64,000 nt of DNA from Flavobacterium sp. (GCF_039595935.1 NZ_JBCNKR010000005.1:186001-250000); one strand, 5' to 3'; shown: positions 1 through 9,858, counted from the first letter of the stretch. Notes: a model not told the origin generated them from the letters alone. Translations and numbers: made by a program.

Positions 1-1623
1 TTGGTTTTATTAGGTCAATTATTAGAAGCCAAAGCGCACGGACAAACAAACGGGGCTATTAAAGCATTATTAAAATTAGCGCCAACCGAAGCGACTTTGG
101 TAGAAAACGGAACTGACAGAACCATATCTATTCACGACATTAAAAAAGGCGATTTATTACGAGTAAAACCGGGAGAAAAAATTCCGGTTGACGGAAAAAT
201 AACTTCTGGCGAAAGCAGTATTGATGAAGCCATGATTACAGGAGAACCTATTCCGTTGGATAAAAAAACAGGTGACGCCGTAATTTCGGGAACCATCAAC
301 GGAACCAAATCTTTTGTTATGACGGCTGAAAAAGTAGGTTCAGAAACTTTGCTTTCGCAGATTATTCAAATGGTAAATGATGCAAGCCGTTCGAGAGCGC
401 CAATTCAAAAACTGGCAGACCGCGTTGCTAAATATTTTGTCCCAACAGTTGTTGCCATTGCTATTTTGACTTTTATTATCTGGGCAAAATTTGGCCCTGA
501 ACCTTCTTATATATACGGATTAATAAATGCGATTGCTGTTTTAATTATTGCCTGTCCTTGTGCTTTAGGATTAGCAACTCCAATGTCGGTTATGGTTGGT
601 GTTGGAAAAGGTGCACAACACGGAATTTTGATAAAAAATGCCGAGGCGCTCGAAAACATGAACAAAATCGATGTTTTAATTACCGATAAAACCGGAACAA
701 TTACAGAAGGAAAACCAACTGTCGAGAAAATTTATGCGATCGATAATAATGAAGACTTTCTACTTCAAAATATTGCTTCTCTAAATCAGCACAGCGAACA
801 TCCTTTGGCGCAAGCCGTTGTTAATTTTGCTAAAGATAAAAATCAATCTTTCCTTAAAGTTCCGGATTTTGAAGCCGTTGCCGGAAAAGGAGTTTTAGGA
901 ACCGTAAATAATTCAAAAATTGCATTAGGAAATAAAAAGCTGATGGAACAGATTAAAGCTTCGGTTTCTGATGATTTTGAAAGCAAAATTACAGCCGAAC
1001 AAAATCTGGGAAAAACAGTTTCGTACATCGCAGTAAATAACATCGTTTCGGGTTACGTAACTATTACAGACGCCATAAAAACAAACAGTGCCAAAGCAAT
1101 CAAAGATTTAATCGATCAGGGCGTTGAAGTGATTATGCTTACGGGAGATAATAAAAACACAGCCAAAGCGGTGGCAGATCAACTTCATTTAAGTTCTTTT
1201 AAAGCCGAATGTCTTCCCGAAGACAAACTGAAAGAAATCGAACGTTTACAAGCCGAAGGAAAAGTTGTAGCGATGGCGGGCGACGGAATCAACGATGCTC
1301 CGGCTTTAGCCAAAGCTGATATTGGAATTGCAATGGGAACCGGAACTGATGTTGCGATCGAAAGTGCTAAAATTACACTCGTAAAAGGAGATTTAAACGG
1401 CATTGTAAAAGCTAAAAAATTAAGTTTCTCTGTGATGAAAAACATTAAGCAAAATTTATTTTTTGCCTTTATATACAATGTTTTGGGCGTACCTGTTGCG
1501 GCAGGAATTTTATATCCTGTATTCGGGATTTTGCTTTCGCCAATGCTGGCCGCGCTGGCTATGAGTTTAAGTTCCGTTTCTGTAATTGCAAATGCTTTAC
1601 GCTTGCGAAATCAAAACCTTTAA
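1..1623 (+). CDS. copA: Copper-translocating P-type ATPase, 3' part (cut by window start)
   Basis: This is the C-terminal 540 residues of a P1B-type ATPase that exports copper across the inner membrane; the N-terminal metal-binding domains and first membrane helices lie outside the window. Counting from the window start, the actuator motif TGEP is at residues 80-83, the metal-site motif CPC at 185-187, the phosphorylation motif DKTGT at 229-233 and the hinge motif GDGINDAP at 427-434. CPC points to Cu(I)/Ag(I) rather than Zn/Cd. The first codon here is only the window edge. The multicopper oxidase gene starts 9 bp downstream, so the two probably form a copper-detoxification operon. Confidence 0.96.
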   Translation: MVLLGQLLEAKAHGQTNGAIKALLKLAPTEATLVENGTDRTISIHDIKKGDLLRVKPGEKIPVDGKITSGESSIDEAMITGEPIPLDKKTGDAVISGTINGTKSFVMTAEKVGSETLLSQIIQMVNDASRSRAPIQKLADRVAKYFVPTVVAIAILTFIIWAKFGPEPSYIYGLINAIAVLIIACPCALGLATPMSVMVGVGKGAQHGILIKNAEALENMNKIDVLITDKTGTITEGKPTVEKIYAIDNNEDFLLQNIASLNQHSEHPLAQAVVNFAKDKNQSFLKVPDFEAVAGKGVLGTVNNSKIALGNKKLMEQIKASVSDDFESKITAEQNLGKTVSYIAVNNIVSGYVTITDAIKTNSAKAIKDLIDQGVEVIMLTGDNKNTAKAVADQLHLSSFKAECLPEDKLKEIERLQAEGKVVAMAGDGINDAPALAKADIGIAMGTGTDVAIESAKITLVKGDLNGIVKAKKLSFSVMKNIKQNLFFAFIYNVLGVPVAAGILYPVFGILLSPMLAALAMSLSSVSVIANALRLRNQNL

Positions 1624-1632
1624 AAAATCAAT

Positions 1633-3867
1633 ATGAAACTATATACTTTTCTAATAGTCTTTCTAATTGCTTTGAGTGTAAAAGCGCAAAAAGTAGTTCG
1701 TTACGATCTGCATGTTCGTGATACGATTGTCAATTTTTCGGGTAAAGAAAAACGTGCGATTGCAGTAAACGGGCAAATTCCGATGCCAACACTCACTTTT
1801 ACCGAAGGCGATATTGCCGAAATTTATGTACATAACGAACTAAAAAATGAAGATACAGCGATGCATTGGCATGGATTATTTCTTCCTAATAAAGAAGACG
1901 GCGTTCCGTATTTAACGCAAATGCCTATTAAACCCGGAACAACTCATAAATATACTTTCCCCATTATTCAAAATGGAACGTATTGGTATCACAGTCATTC
2001 GGGACTTCAGGAACAAATTGGTTTGTACGGGCTTTTTATCATTAACAAAAAGAAAGACGACCAAACTTTTAGAAAAGGAATTGACGACTTGCCGACTGTT
2101 CCAGTTATTTTAAGTGAATGGTCTGATTTAAAACCAGAGAATATTCAACGAATGCTGCACAATGCCAATGATTGGTTTGCGATAAAAAAAGGAACTACTC
2201 AAAGTTATTTTGAAGCTCTTAAACAAGGTCAGTTTTCTACCAAAGTCATTAACGAATGGAAACGAATGAATGCTATGGACGTAAGTGATGTGTATTATGA
2301 AAAATTCTTAATTAACGGAAAAAACGAAGATCAGCTTTCGCAGTTTAAAGCCGGAGACAAAGTCAGATTGCGAATTGCAAATGGAGGTGCTTCAAGTTAT
2401 TTCTGGCTTACTTACGGCGGCGGAAAAATCACAGTCGTTGCCAGCGACGGAAATGATGTTGAACCTGTAGAAGTCGATCGTTTGATTATTGCCGTTTCTG
2501 AAACTTATGATGTTGTCGTTACGATTCCCGAAAATAAAAAATCTTTTGCTTTTTTGGCTACAGCCGAAGACAGAACAGGATCGGCTTCTTTATTTTTAGG
2601 AAATGGCGAAAAACAGCCTGTTCATCATCTTCCCAAATTAAAATATTTTGAAGGAATGAAAATGATGAACGATATGATGAAAATGAATGGCGACATGAAT
2701 GATATGGGCATGAATATGTCGCTGAATAAAATGGACATGAATGCCGTAATGTATCCTGAAATTTCCGGAGAAGAAGAATCTGAAAAAACAGAAGATCATT
2801 CGATGCATATGGAAGGTATGGAAATGTCAAATGATTCTACGAGTACTTCTGAAATTGTAACATTGAATTACGGAATGCTGAAATCTCCAACCAAAACAAC
2901 ATTACCAAAAGATGCTCCGGTAAAAGAATTACGCTTTGAATTATCCGGAAATATGAATCGTTATGTTTGGAGTTTAGATAATAAGGTAGTTTCTGAAACG
3001 GATAAAATTTTAATTAAAAAAGGAGAAATCGTTCGTATTACTTTGTACAACGGTTCTATGATGCGTCATCCAATGCATTTACACGGACATGATTTTAGGG
3101 TTTTAAACGAACATGGCGATTATTCTCCGCTAAAAAATGTTCTGGATATTATGCCAATGGAAACCGATACGATAGAATTTGCTGCTAATGCTGATGGTGA
3201 CTGGTTTTTTCACTGTCATATCTTATATCATATGATGGCCGGAATGGGACGCATTTTTAGTTACGAAAATTCGGCACCAAATCCGTTGATTCATCATCCC
3301 GAAATGGCTTTTAAAATGCTAAAAATGGATGATCGCATGTTTCATTTAATGGCCGAAAATGATTTTGCCACAAACGGAAATGATGGAGAAGCGATGTACA
3401 GCAACACACGTTGGAGCATAGGCACGGAATGGCGATTGGGATACAACGACAAACATGGTTATGAAACCGAAACACATATTGGCCGTTACATTGGCAAAAT
3501 GCAATGGTTTATGCCTTTCATTGGTTTTGACTGGCGATATCGAAAAATGGGAATGGATGAGCAGGAACAAAATCTTTTTGGACAAAAAAATACTAAAGAT
3601 AATCGATCAGTTTTTAGCATCGGAGCCGAATATACTTTACCAATGCTTGTAAAAGCGCAGGTCGAAATGTATACGGATGGAAATGTGAGAATTCAGTTTG
3701 AACGAAAAGATATTCCGCTTTCGAGACGTTTGCGAATGAATTTAATGTGGAATACAGATAAAGAATATATGGCGGGTTTGAAATATATCGTTGCCAGAAA
3801 TTTTGGAATTACAACGCATTATGACAGCGATATGGGAATTGGCTTTGGGCTTAATTTGAATTATTAA
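1633..3867 (+). CDS. Multicopper oxidase with CopB-like C-terminal domain
   Basis: This 744-residue secreted protein (signal peptide about residues 1-18, ending VKA|QK) has the four copper-ligand motifs of CopA-type multicopper oxidases: HWHG at 78-81, WYHSHSG near 118-124, HPMHLHGHDF from 479 and HCHILYHMMAGM from 527. A Met-rich stretch lies at about 343-398, as in copper-tolerance oxidases. After the last cupredoxin domain, the final 180 or so residues are rich in alternating aromatic strands and end in an aromatic residue (Y). That resembles the outer-membrane copper-resistance protein CopB, so this looks like a CopA-CopB fusion. It likely oxidises periplasmic Cu(I), working with the ATPase just upstream. 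The domain fusion is an inference from sequence texture. Confidence 0.93.
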   Translation: MKLYTFLIVFLIALSVKAQKVVRYDLHVRDTIVNFSGKEKRAIAVNGQIPMPTLTFTEGDIAEIYVHNELKNEDTAMHWHGLFLPNKEDGVPYLTQMPIKPGTTHKYTFPIIQNGTYWYHSHSGLQEQIGLYGLFIINKKKDDQTFRKGIDDLPTVPVILSEWSDLKPENIQRMLHNANDWFAIKKGTTQSYFEALKQGQFSTKVINEWKRMNAMDVSDVYYEKFLINGKNEDQLSQFKAGDKVRLRIANGGASSYFWLTYGGGKITVVASDGNDVEPVEVDRLIIAVSETYDVVVTIPENKKSFAFLATAEDRTGSASLFLGNGEKQPVHHLPKLKYFEGMKMMNDMMKMNGDMNDMGMNMSLNKMDMNAVMYPEISGEEESEKTEDHSMHMEGMEMSNDSTSTSEIVTLNYGMLKSPTKTTLPKDAPVKELRFELSGNMNRYVWSLDNKVVSETDKILIKKGEIVRITLYNGSMMRHPMHLHGHDFRVLNEHGDYSPLKNVLDIMPMETDTIEFAANADGDWFFHCHILYHMMAGMGRIFSYENSAPNPLIHHPEMAFKMLKMDDRMFHLMAENDFATNGNDGEAMYSNTRWSIGTEWRLGYNDKHGYETETHIGRYIGKMQWFMPFIGFDWRYRKMGMDEQEQNLFGQKNTKDNRSVFSIGAEYTLPMLVKAQVEMYTDGNVRIQFERKDIPLSRRLRMNLMWNTDKEYMAGLKYIVARNFGITTHYDSDMGIGFGLNLNY

Positions 3868-4175
3868 AAAGAAATGTGTAGTCCCCTGCGGGACATTTTT
3901 TACGGACACTATTTTATTTTTCTACCGATATTATACTCCTAACGGAGTATTCATTAGAAATCTATTAACAATCTGATACAAATTAAGATATTGGTAAAAA
4001 CTATTTCATTTATTTTTCTACCGATATTTAAAATTGTCCCGTAGGGACTATATTAACATCTCCATATTTATCTATTAACTTATCATTGACAATTTCCAAA
4101 ACTAAATCCCATTATATTTGAACCAACATCTTCAATCAAAAAACGAAAAATATTAACAATTAAATTACACAAAAA
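3868..4175. repeat. Intergenic cluster of REP-like palindromes
   Basis: This 308-bp gap holds several short hairpins: GTCCC/GGGAC arms at 3881-3894 and 4036-4048, and TACTCC/GGAGTA at 3934-3949. A 19-bp direct repeat containing TTTCTACCGATATT occurs at 3914-3932 and 4010-4028, and a degenerate inverted copy is near 3988. Such units resemble bacterial REP elements. No gene is seen here until the small ORF at 4176. Confidence 0.6.
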
Positions 4176-4331
4176 ATGCAAAAATTATTTACCGTTTTAA
4201 CTATTGCTTTATTTACAATTGGATTACAAGCTCAGGATACTACGCCTGCTAAAAAAGAAAAAGCGAAGAAAGAATCTTGCTGTAAAAAAACAGAAGATAA
4301 AAAAGACAAAAAATGCTGCGCTAAAAAATAA
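4176..4331 (+). CDS. Small secreted Cys-pair, Lys-rich protein (51 aa)
   Basis: A 51-residue ORF opens with a clear signal peptide (residues 1-19, ending LQA|QD) and leaves a mature peptide of about 32 residues that is mostly Lys and Glu/Asp with two Cys pairs, at C35-C36 and C47-C48. It follows the copper ATPase and multicopper oxidase and has its own terminator at 4352-4381. Paired cysteines in a tiny exported protein beside copper genes suggest metal binding, but this is inference. It could also be a lysine-rich protein of unrelated function. I do not recognise a named family. Confidence 0.6.
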   Translation: MQKLFTVLTIALFTIGLQAQDTTPAKKEKAKKESCCKKTEDKKDKKCCAKK

Positions 4332-4351
4332 TCGCGGCACGAATTGAATTT

Positions 4352-4381
4352 AAAAAGCCTCAAATATTTGAGGCCTTTTTT
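4352..4381 (+). terminator. Rho-independent terminator of the small Cys-pair gene
   Basis: A perfect palindromic stem (CCTCAAAT/ATTTGAGG, 4358-4373) is flanked by an A-run and followed by a T-run, directly after the 51-residue gene. Confidence 0.8.
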
Positions 4382-4389
4382 ATGATATT

Positions 4390-4449
4390 TTTTTCCGCCA
4401 CGAATTCACAAATTAATTTATAAAAATTCGTGAATTCGTGGCGGAAAAA
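4390..4449. repeat. Long intergenic inverted repeat, copy 1
   Basis: Arms built on CCGCCACGAATTCAC face GTGAATTCGTGGCGG across a short AT spacer (4390-4414 and 4425-4449, one mismatch region). The repeat sits between the convergent ends of the small Cys-pair gene and the glycosyltransferase fusion gene. The same unit occurs at 57601-57663, so it is a dispersed element rather than a chance terminator. Confidence 0.7.
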
Positions 4450-7400
4450 CTATTTTACTGTTGCCACATTTCCTGTTCTGGTAAGTACTCCCCAGCTTTG
4501 ACTTTCGCCTTTTATGGCTCTCCTTAAAGCTCTGAATAAAATTACATACATTAATTGTCTGTACACAAATCGCTGTGGAATCAGCCATATTAGTTTCGTT
4601 AGTTTTTCTTTTTCAAAAATAAACGCAATTACACTCACCAACATATCTACCAGCATAAATGCTATGTAATAAATCATTATTTTATGAAGACTGTCCGGAT
4701 CATTATAATTCCAGAATAAACTTAAAATAAGAACCAAATCGGCTAAAGGCGCAAAGATTGGCAATACAATCTGAAAGAGAAGGATATTGGGCAGTGCAAC
4801 CATTCCTAAACCTTTATATCTCGGATTAAAACACGCATCTCTGTTTTTCCAAAAAGCCTGCATAATACCATAACTCCAGCGAAAACGCTGTTTCATAAAT
4901 TCTTTTAAGCTTTCGGGAGCTTCTGTAACTGCAATTGCCTCTGTACAATTTGTAATATGATAACCGCTTTTCAAAATTCTAATAGTCAGATCGCAGTCTT
5001 CTGCAAGTGTATCGGTTGTAAAACCTCCTGCTTTTTCTATTGCTTCTTTTCTAAATGCACCAATTGCTCCGGGAACAACCGTAATTCCATTGATTAAATC
5101 AAAAGCTCTTCTGTCAAAATTTTGTGCTGTTGTGTATTCAATACTCTGCCATTTGGTAAGAATTGTATTTTCATTACCAACTTTTACATTTCCTGCGACA
5201 GCTCCAATTTCTTCATTATTTTTCAATTGAACTGTAAATCTTTTCATCAATTGCGAAATGGCATCGGTTTTTAATTGTGTATCGGCATCAATACAAACAA
5301 CATAATCGTTTTGGGTTAATTTTATTCCGTAGTTTAAGGCAGATGCTTTTCCACCGTTTAGTTTTGTATGTATTTTTACTTTCGGATTATTGGCGAAAGC
5401 TTCATTAATCATGGCAAAAGTTTTGTCTTTAGATCCATCATCAACAAAAACAATATCAAAATCCGGATAATCCTGATTTAATAAGTTTTCGATGGTTTTT
5501 ACAGCATTTATTTCTTCATTATAGGCCGGAACAATAATGCTGACTTTTGGAAAATTCCCTTCAAAAGATTTATAAACAGGCGGATATTTATGATCTTTCC
5601 ATTTTTTTATAAAAGCCATAATCGCCATTAATGTAATTCTCAAAAAGCCAAGAAAAATAGCAACCCAAAATGTCGCGGTAATAAATTGTCCAAACCAATA
5701 TCCAAAATCAAAAATTACATTATCAACCGTTATAAAAGGTCCTTCTGCTTTTGGCATAATTTCATCTTTGGTTTTGCCAAGCAAATGATAAACGGTTGTA
5801 AACTCTACATTTTTGCTTTTGAAATATTTAATAATTCTAGGCAAAGCGTCGACTGTCGCCTGTCTGTTTCCTCCGGCATCGTGTAGTAAAATAATTCCCT
5901 TATCAGGATTTGCTTCATATTGCTGTACAGTTCTAATGTAAACCGAATCGGCACTAACGCCTTTTTCCCAATCATTAGGATCAATACTTTCGCCCACACT
6001 ATAATAATTTTGTGCTTTGCTTAATGCAATTGGTTTTAGTTCGGCTTCTGTTGTTGGTTCGGCATCAGCATTATAAGGCGCTCTAAAGAGTACGGTACTT
6101 TTTCCGGTTATGGCTTCGATTAATAATCGTGTCGTTTCCATTTCTTTCGCGGCACGTTCCGGACTTACCAATGCAATATTTGGATGCGTAAAAGTATGAT
6201 TTCCTATTTCATGTCCTTCTTTATAAATTCTTTGCAATATTGGAATATTATTTTCTGCCTGAATACCAATAACAAAAAATACAGCCGGAACTTTTTCTTT
6301 TTTTAAAATATCTAAAATCTCCGGTGTATAAACAGGATCCGGACCATCATCGAAGGTTAAAATGACTTGTTTCTTTACATTTCCAAATTTACTTATGACA
6401 TATTTGGTTGGTAATTCTACATATTTCTGTTCTGTAATCGTAGTTTCGTCTTTGTTTATTTCCAGTTCTATTTTTCCCGGTGCCGGACTTGCAATAACAT
6501 TTAATACTTCGCCGTCTCCAATATAAGCAGGACTTTCGATTCGTGTGTTTACACTTTTCATGACATTAAAATCAAAAGGTTTTTTCGCAAGACTTTCGTT
6601 TGTTAAGCTTCGATGGTAAAAACTCCACAAACGCTGATCTTCGCTGCCCAAACGCCACAAAGCAGTTCCTGCCAAACCATATTCGTCACTGAATCTTATT
6701 GTGTTAAAATTTGTTGCTGCATCTTCAAAATTTACAATATGTTTTTTGCCATTACTATCTTTATAGCTAAATGAGTTACTGTAGCTGTCGTTATCAAATT
6801 TTATAAACGCATTATATTGCTTTGCAATGGCAATTGCGTGATCGTAAGTTACAGTTTCTCCTTCTTGCTTTTCCTGCCAATCGTAGCCATAACCTGCAAA
6901 ACAAAGTATAATTTTATCTGATGAAATTTCCTTGGCTGTTTTATCTACGATTCTTTCTATCCATTTCTGGCTGCTTATATCTCCGGGAATACTTCCGGCA
7001 TAATGCTGATCATAGGCCATAAGGAACATATAATCATTGTATTTTGCTAATTCTTTTGTATTAAAATCATCGTCGCCCGTCATTATATCCTGCGAAACAA
7101 GATATCCAAGCGGATGCAGTTTTTCGTATAATTCTTTTTGAAAAGCAATTATAGGTTCATCGCCATTTTCCTTAAACTCTTCAAAGTCAACATTTATTCC
7201 TTGTAAATCATATTTCTTTAAGTTTTTTACGATATCATTTATGAGTCTTTGTTTTTTGTTTTTGTCATGAAGAATTCTATGAATAAGATCGCCATCAAAT
7301 TCGCCTTCGCCTAAAGATTCGTTTATATTATTGATTAATGGAAGGATTTTTACTTTCCCTTTTTTCATCACTTTTAATGCTAACGTATCAATATCAGTTT

Positions 7401-7845
7401 TCAGTAAATCGGTTTTGGGATCAATAAAAAACCATTCCGGAACTACCATATTGAGCTTGTCGATATTTTTTTCAAGCGAAAATAAACTCTGCGGATCCCA
7501 ATCGACATAAAATGCAGCACGGACTTCTTCGGTGGTTTTAGGTACAGCCGGTATTTTTTTCAGTTTATCTATTTTTGTTTTTTCTCTTAAGAAATAATCA
7601 AACCCTTTAAATTGTTTGAGGTCTTTATCGCTTAATTTATTGGGAACAACAGGATTGTCTAAATTATGTCCGGTTCGACTATGAACAGCTAAAAGCGGAA
7701 GCGGCGGTTTTAATCCTTTCTTTAAAGTGATAAAGAAAATTGGCACCATTAAAATAAGAAGAAACAAAATAAGCCGGCTCGACCATTGAAAAGTTTTCCA
7801 GCGCTTTTGGGTAACGGTCTGAAATATTTGTTTTTTATCATCCAT
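4450..7845 (-). CDS. GH18-like / polysaccharide deacetylase / GT2 glycosyltransferase fusion
   Basis: This 1131-residue membrane protein joins three carbohydrate-active modules. After an N-terminal membrane anchor (about residues 22-42) comes a GH18-like domain with the acidic motif INVDFEEF near residue 217. A NodB-type deacetylase follows, with FDDGPDP near 498 and HTFTHPN near 552. After another membrane segment (about 722-745) is a processive GT2 domain with VPAYNEE near 772, DADTQ near 850, EDCDLT near 948 and QRFRW near 987, then C-terminal helices. This resembles PgaC-like synthases that also carry the PgaB-like deacetylase and hydrolase parts, suggesting synthesis and trimming of an exported amino-sugar polymer. 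The substrate is not shown by the sequence. The gene stands alone. Confidence 0.92.
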   Translation of the reverse strand: MDDKKQIFQTVTQKRWKTFQWSSRLILFLLILMVPIFFITLKKGLKPPLPLLAVHSRTGHNLDNPVVPNKLSDKDLKQFKGFDYFLREKTKIDKLKKIPAVPKTTEEVRAAFYVDWDPQSLFSLEKNIDKLNMVVPEWFFIDPKTDLLKTDIDTLALKVMKKGKVKILPLINNINESLGEGEFDGDLIHRILHDKNKKQRLINDIVKNLKKYDLQGINVDFEEFKENGDEPIIAFQKELYEKLHPLGYLVSQDIMTGDDDFNTKELAKYNDYMFLMAYDQHYAGSIPGDISSQKWIERIVDKTAKEISSDKIILCFAGYGYDWQEKQEGETVTYDHAIAIAKQYNAFIKFDNDSYSNSFSYKDSNGKKHIVNFEDAATNFNTIRFSDEYGLAGTALWRLGSEDQRLWSFYHRSLTNESLAKKPFDFNVMKSVNTRIESPAYIGDGEVLNVIASPAPGKIELEINKDETTITEQKYVELPTKYVISKFGNVKKQVILTFDDGPDPVYTPEILDILKKEKVPAVFFVIGIQAENNIPILQRIYKEGHEIGNHTFTHPNIALVSPERAAKEMETTRLLIEAITGKSTVLFRAPYNADAEPTTEAELKPIALSKAQNYYSVGESIDPNDWEKGVSADSVYIRTVQQYEANPDKGIILLHDAGGNRQATVDALPRIIKYFKSKNVEFTTVYHLLGKTKDEIMPKAEGPFITVDNVIFDFGYWFGQFITATFWVAIFLGFLRITLMAIMAFIKKWKDHKYPPVYKSFEGNFPKVSIIVPAYNEEINAVKTIENLLNQDYPDFDIVFVDDGSKDKTFAMINEAFANNPKVKIHTKLNGGKASALNYGIKLTQNDYVVCIDADTQLKTDAISQLMKRFTVQLKNNEEIGAVAGNVKVGNENTILTKWQSIEYTTAQNFDRRAFDLINGITVVPGAIGAFRKEAIEKAGGFTTDTLAEDCDLTIRILKSGYHITNCTEAIAVTEAPESLKEFMKQRFRWSYGIMQAFWKNRDACFNPRYKGLGMVALPNILLFQIVLPIFAPLADLVLILSLFWNYNDPDSLHKIMIYYIAFMLVDMLVSVIAFIFEKEKLTKLIWLIPQRFVYRQLMYVILFRALRRAIKGESQSWGVLTRTGNVATVK

Positions 7846-7959
7846 ACAATCTTACTTTTAGGCAAACTTTATTAGAAAGATAAATCGAAAAGTTAATTTC
7901 AAATCTTTAAAACCTCAACATTCTAATAAAATTCATTCTTAAATGAAATATTTATCTTA

Positions 7960-7967
7960 CAAATATA
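7960..7967 (-). promoter_or_regulatory. -7 box (TATATTTG) for the GH18/NodB/GT2 gene
   Basis: The reverse strand reads TATATTTG, matching the Bacteroidota consensus TAnnTTTG. It would give a leader of roughly 110 nt. No convincing -33 TTG is visible at the right distance, so this is tentative. Confidence 0.4.
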
Positions 7968-8131
7968 ATTCAATTTGAATATAAATTTATTATTATTAAA
8001 TGAAGTTTGAATTAAAGAATTAAGCTCTTGGAATTAAAATTATAGAATAAATTTACGAAAGAAAAGGTTTGAAAAACCAATCAAACATAAACAAAAACAA
8101 TTGAAAAACAATACATTAAGAATAAACAAAA

Positions 8132-8164
8132 AAAAAAAGACCTCAATAAATTGAGGTCTTTTCT
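8132..8164 (-). terminator. Rho-independent terminator after the DUF4442 gene
   Basis: AAGACCTCAA (8138-8147) pairs with TTGAGGTCTT (8151-8160) over a 3-nt loop. A long A-run on the plus strand gives the T-run on the minus strand, so it mainly serves the leftward gene that ends at 8234. Confidence 0.85.
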
Positions 8165-8233
8165 ATATCTAAATCTTCCAGCCAACTTTATCAGAGTTCT
8201 TCGGCCAGAGTTCTTAATTATTTTAAAAAGAGA

Positions 8234-8686
8234 TTATTTCAATCTAACACTCCATTCAAAATCCATTTCAGAAACCTGAACTCCTTCTTCGTTTGTTCCG
8301 ATAGATTTCATCCAGAAAGTCTGTCCTTCACCTGTTTCGATTGTATTTTTTATAGCATCGGCAATTAAGTGACCGTCGTTGCAGACAAAAGTAATTCTTC
8401 CGGTTGCTTTTTTAGTAAAGTTTCCTTTGTTATTGGCAACCAGCATTGAAATCTTTTTTCCGCTCTGCTGAATCTGCGAAATAACCAAAGCTCCTGTTGT
8501 TAATTCTGCCGCCATTGCCTGAACCGCAAAATACATTGAGTTAAAAGGGTTTTGGTTTATCCAGCGATGCTTTACCGTTACGACACATTTGTCCTGGTCG
8601 ATGGCTTTTACACGCACACCACAGAAGTATGCCGACGGTAATTTGAAAAGTACAAATTTGTTAAGTTTTGATACAGATATTGCCAT
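8234..8686 (-). CDS. DUF4442 domain protein (hotdog-fold, thioesterase-like)
   Basis: The 150-residue protein spans a single hotdog-type domain. The segment NPFNSMYFAVQAMAAELTTG (from about residue 45) matches the central helix of DUF4442 proteins, which are related to PaaI/YiiD thioesterases. No catalytic residue can be assigned with confidence and no partner genes help, so substrate and activity are unknown. It is a monocistronic leftward gene with a terminator at 8132-8164. Confidence 0.82.
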   Translation of the reverse strand: MAISVSKLNKFVLFKLPSAYFCGVRVKAIDQDKCVVTVKHRWINQNPFNSMYFAVQAMAAELTTGALVISQIQQSGKKISMLVANNKGNFTKKATGRITFVCNDGHLIADAIKNTIETGEGQTFWMKSIGTNEEGVQVSEMDFEWSVRLK

Positions 8687-8880
8687 TTGATATATTTTTT
8701 ATGTAAAAATACAAAAAAACTATGCATGCACAATAAATTGACACTACTTTATAAAAACTTCAACAAAACCCATACTTCACAATGATTTACAGTTAATTAA
8801 ACTTTTTATTTTAATTTTAAATTTGTTAATTTTTTGTTAATATTTGGTACTATGCAAAACAAGATACTGTTTTTTAGACA

Positions 8881-8888
8881 TATATTTG
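8881..8888 (+). promoter_or_regulatory. -7 box (TATATTTG) for the DUF4870 gene
   Basis: TATATTTG fits TAnnTTTG and lies about 50 nt before the ATG at 8938, leaving a short leader containing the iterated ATCA units AATCAATCAATC. Confidence 0.5.
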
Positions 8889-8937
8889 CATAAGAAATTA
8901 CTATATGCTTTTAATCAATCAATCAAAACCACTCATC

Positions 8938-9396
8938 ATGGAAAAATCATCAGAAAAGAATACTTCGGCATTCACACATTTAAGTACATTAAGTCAATAC
9001 ATTATTCCGTTTGGGAATTATATTTTCCCAATTGTAATTTGGTCAAGCTACAAAGACAAATCAGAATTTGTAGATCATCACGGGAAACAAGCTTTGAACT
9101 TTCAATTGAGTTTATTGCTTTACACATTAATCTTAGCTTTAATCGCTATTCCGATTTTTGTTACGGTTTTTTTACAAAACCTTCCAATCGAAGCTGTTTT
9201 TAATGACAATGAAGATTTCTACATCAGAAATTTCAATTTTGAAGGAAACATTGGGCTTTTAAGTATTGGGGCTACGGCAGTAGTACTTTTTGGACTTTTA
9301 AAATTTGTTGAATTCTTTTTAGTGATTTATGCTTCTATAAAAGCTTCAAACGGAGAATTATACAAATATCCAATGACGATTTCTTTTATAAAGTAA
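8938..9396 (+). CDS. DUF4870 domain membrane protein
   Basis: This 152-residue protein has a hydrophilic start (MEKSSEKNTSAFTHLS) followed by about four hydrophobic segments with the pattern typical of DUF4870/Tic20-like proteins (LSQYIIPFGNYIFPIVIW, then FVDHHGKQALNFQLS). I chose the ATG at 8938 rather than the upstream in-frame ATG at 8905, because the family begins here and the intervening codons look like a leader of ATCA repeats. It precedes the PadR/PspC/head-GIN genes and may share their role in envelope stress, which is inference. Confidence 0.85.
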   Translation: MEKSSEKNTSAFTHLSTLSQYIIPFGNYIFPIVIWSSYKDKSEFVDHHGKQALNFQLSLLLYTLILALIAIPIFVTVFLQNLPIEAVFNDNEDFYIRNFNFEGNIGLLSIGATAVVLFGLLKFVEFFLVIYASIKASNGELYKYPMTISFIK

Positions 9397-9522
9397 CACT
9401 TCAACTTCGCTTAGTGTATCCCAAAAAGATTAAAGGTTATAGAAAACAATCACAATCAATCATCAATCAATATCATCAATCAAAAAACGAATTGTTCAAT
9501 CTAAAAAAAACAAAATGAAATT

Positions 9523-9855
9523 ATGAACATTGAAAACACAAAAGCACAGATGCGCAAAGGTGTTCTTGAGTTTTGCATCTTATCAGTTCTAAAAGAAAAA
9601 GACGCATATACATCTGAAATATTAGACACTTTAAAAAACGCGAAATTACTAGTTGTTGAAGGAACTGTTTATCCGCTTTTAACTAGATTGAAAAACGACG
9701 GTTTATTAAACTATCGATGGGAAGAGTCTACATCCGGACCACCAAGAAAATATTATGGATTAACCGAAATAGGTCAAACATTTTTAAACGAACTAAGCGG
9801 TACATGGACAGAATTGTCTGACGCTGTAAAACTAATCACCAATCAAAATCAATAA
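9523..9855 (+). CDS. PadR family transcriptional regulator
   Basis: A 110-residue winged-helix protein with the PadR signature: MRKGVLEFCILSVL, YTSEILD, VEGTVYPLLTRL (recognition helix and wing entry) and GPPRKYYGLTEIG. It begins an operon with the PspC-domain gene (3-bp gap) and the head-GIN genes, an arrangement common in Bacteroidota. It probably represses this operon. The leader contains CAATCA repeats (about 9455-9483). The effector is unknown. Confidence 0.93.
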   Translation: MNIENTKAQMRKGVLEFCILSVLKEKDAYTSEILDTLKNAKLLVVEGTVYPLLTRLKNDGLLNYRWEESTSGPPRKYYGLTEIGQTFLNELSGTWTELSDAVKLITNQNQ

Positions 9856-9858
9856 GTC

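Larger units (their letters stand above)
7846..8233. other. Intergenic region with promoter candidate and terminator
   Basis: No gene is seen in these 388 bp. They hold a possible -7 box for the leftward glycosyltransferase fusion gene (7960-7967) and the terminator of the leftward DUF4442 gene (8132-8164). The rest is AT-rich and featureless. Confidence 0.6.

Noticed and set aside
8844..9203. 119-aa ORF overlapping the DUF4870 gene
   Set aside because: It is a shadow frame of the DUF4870 coding sequence.
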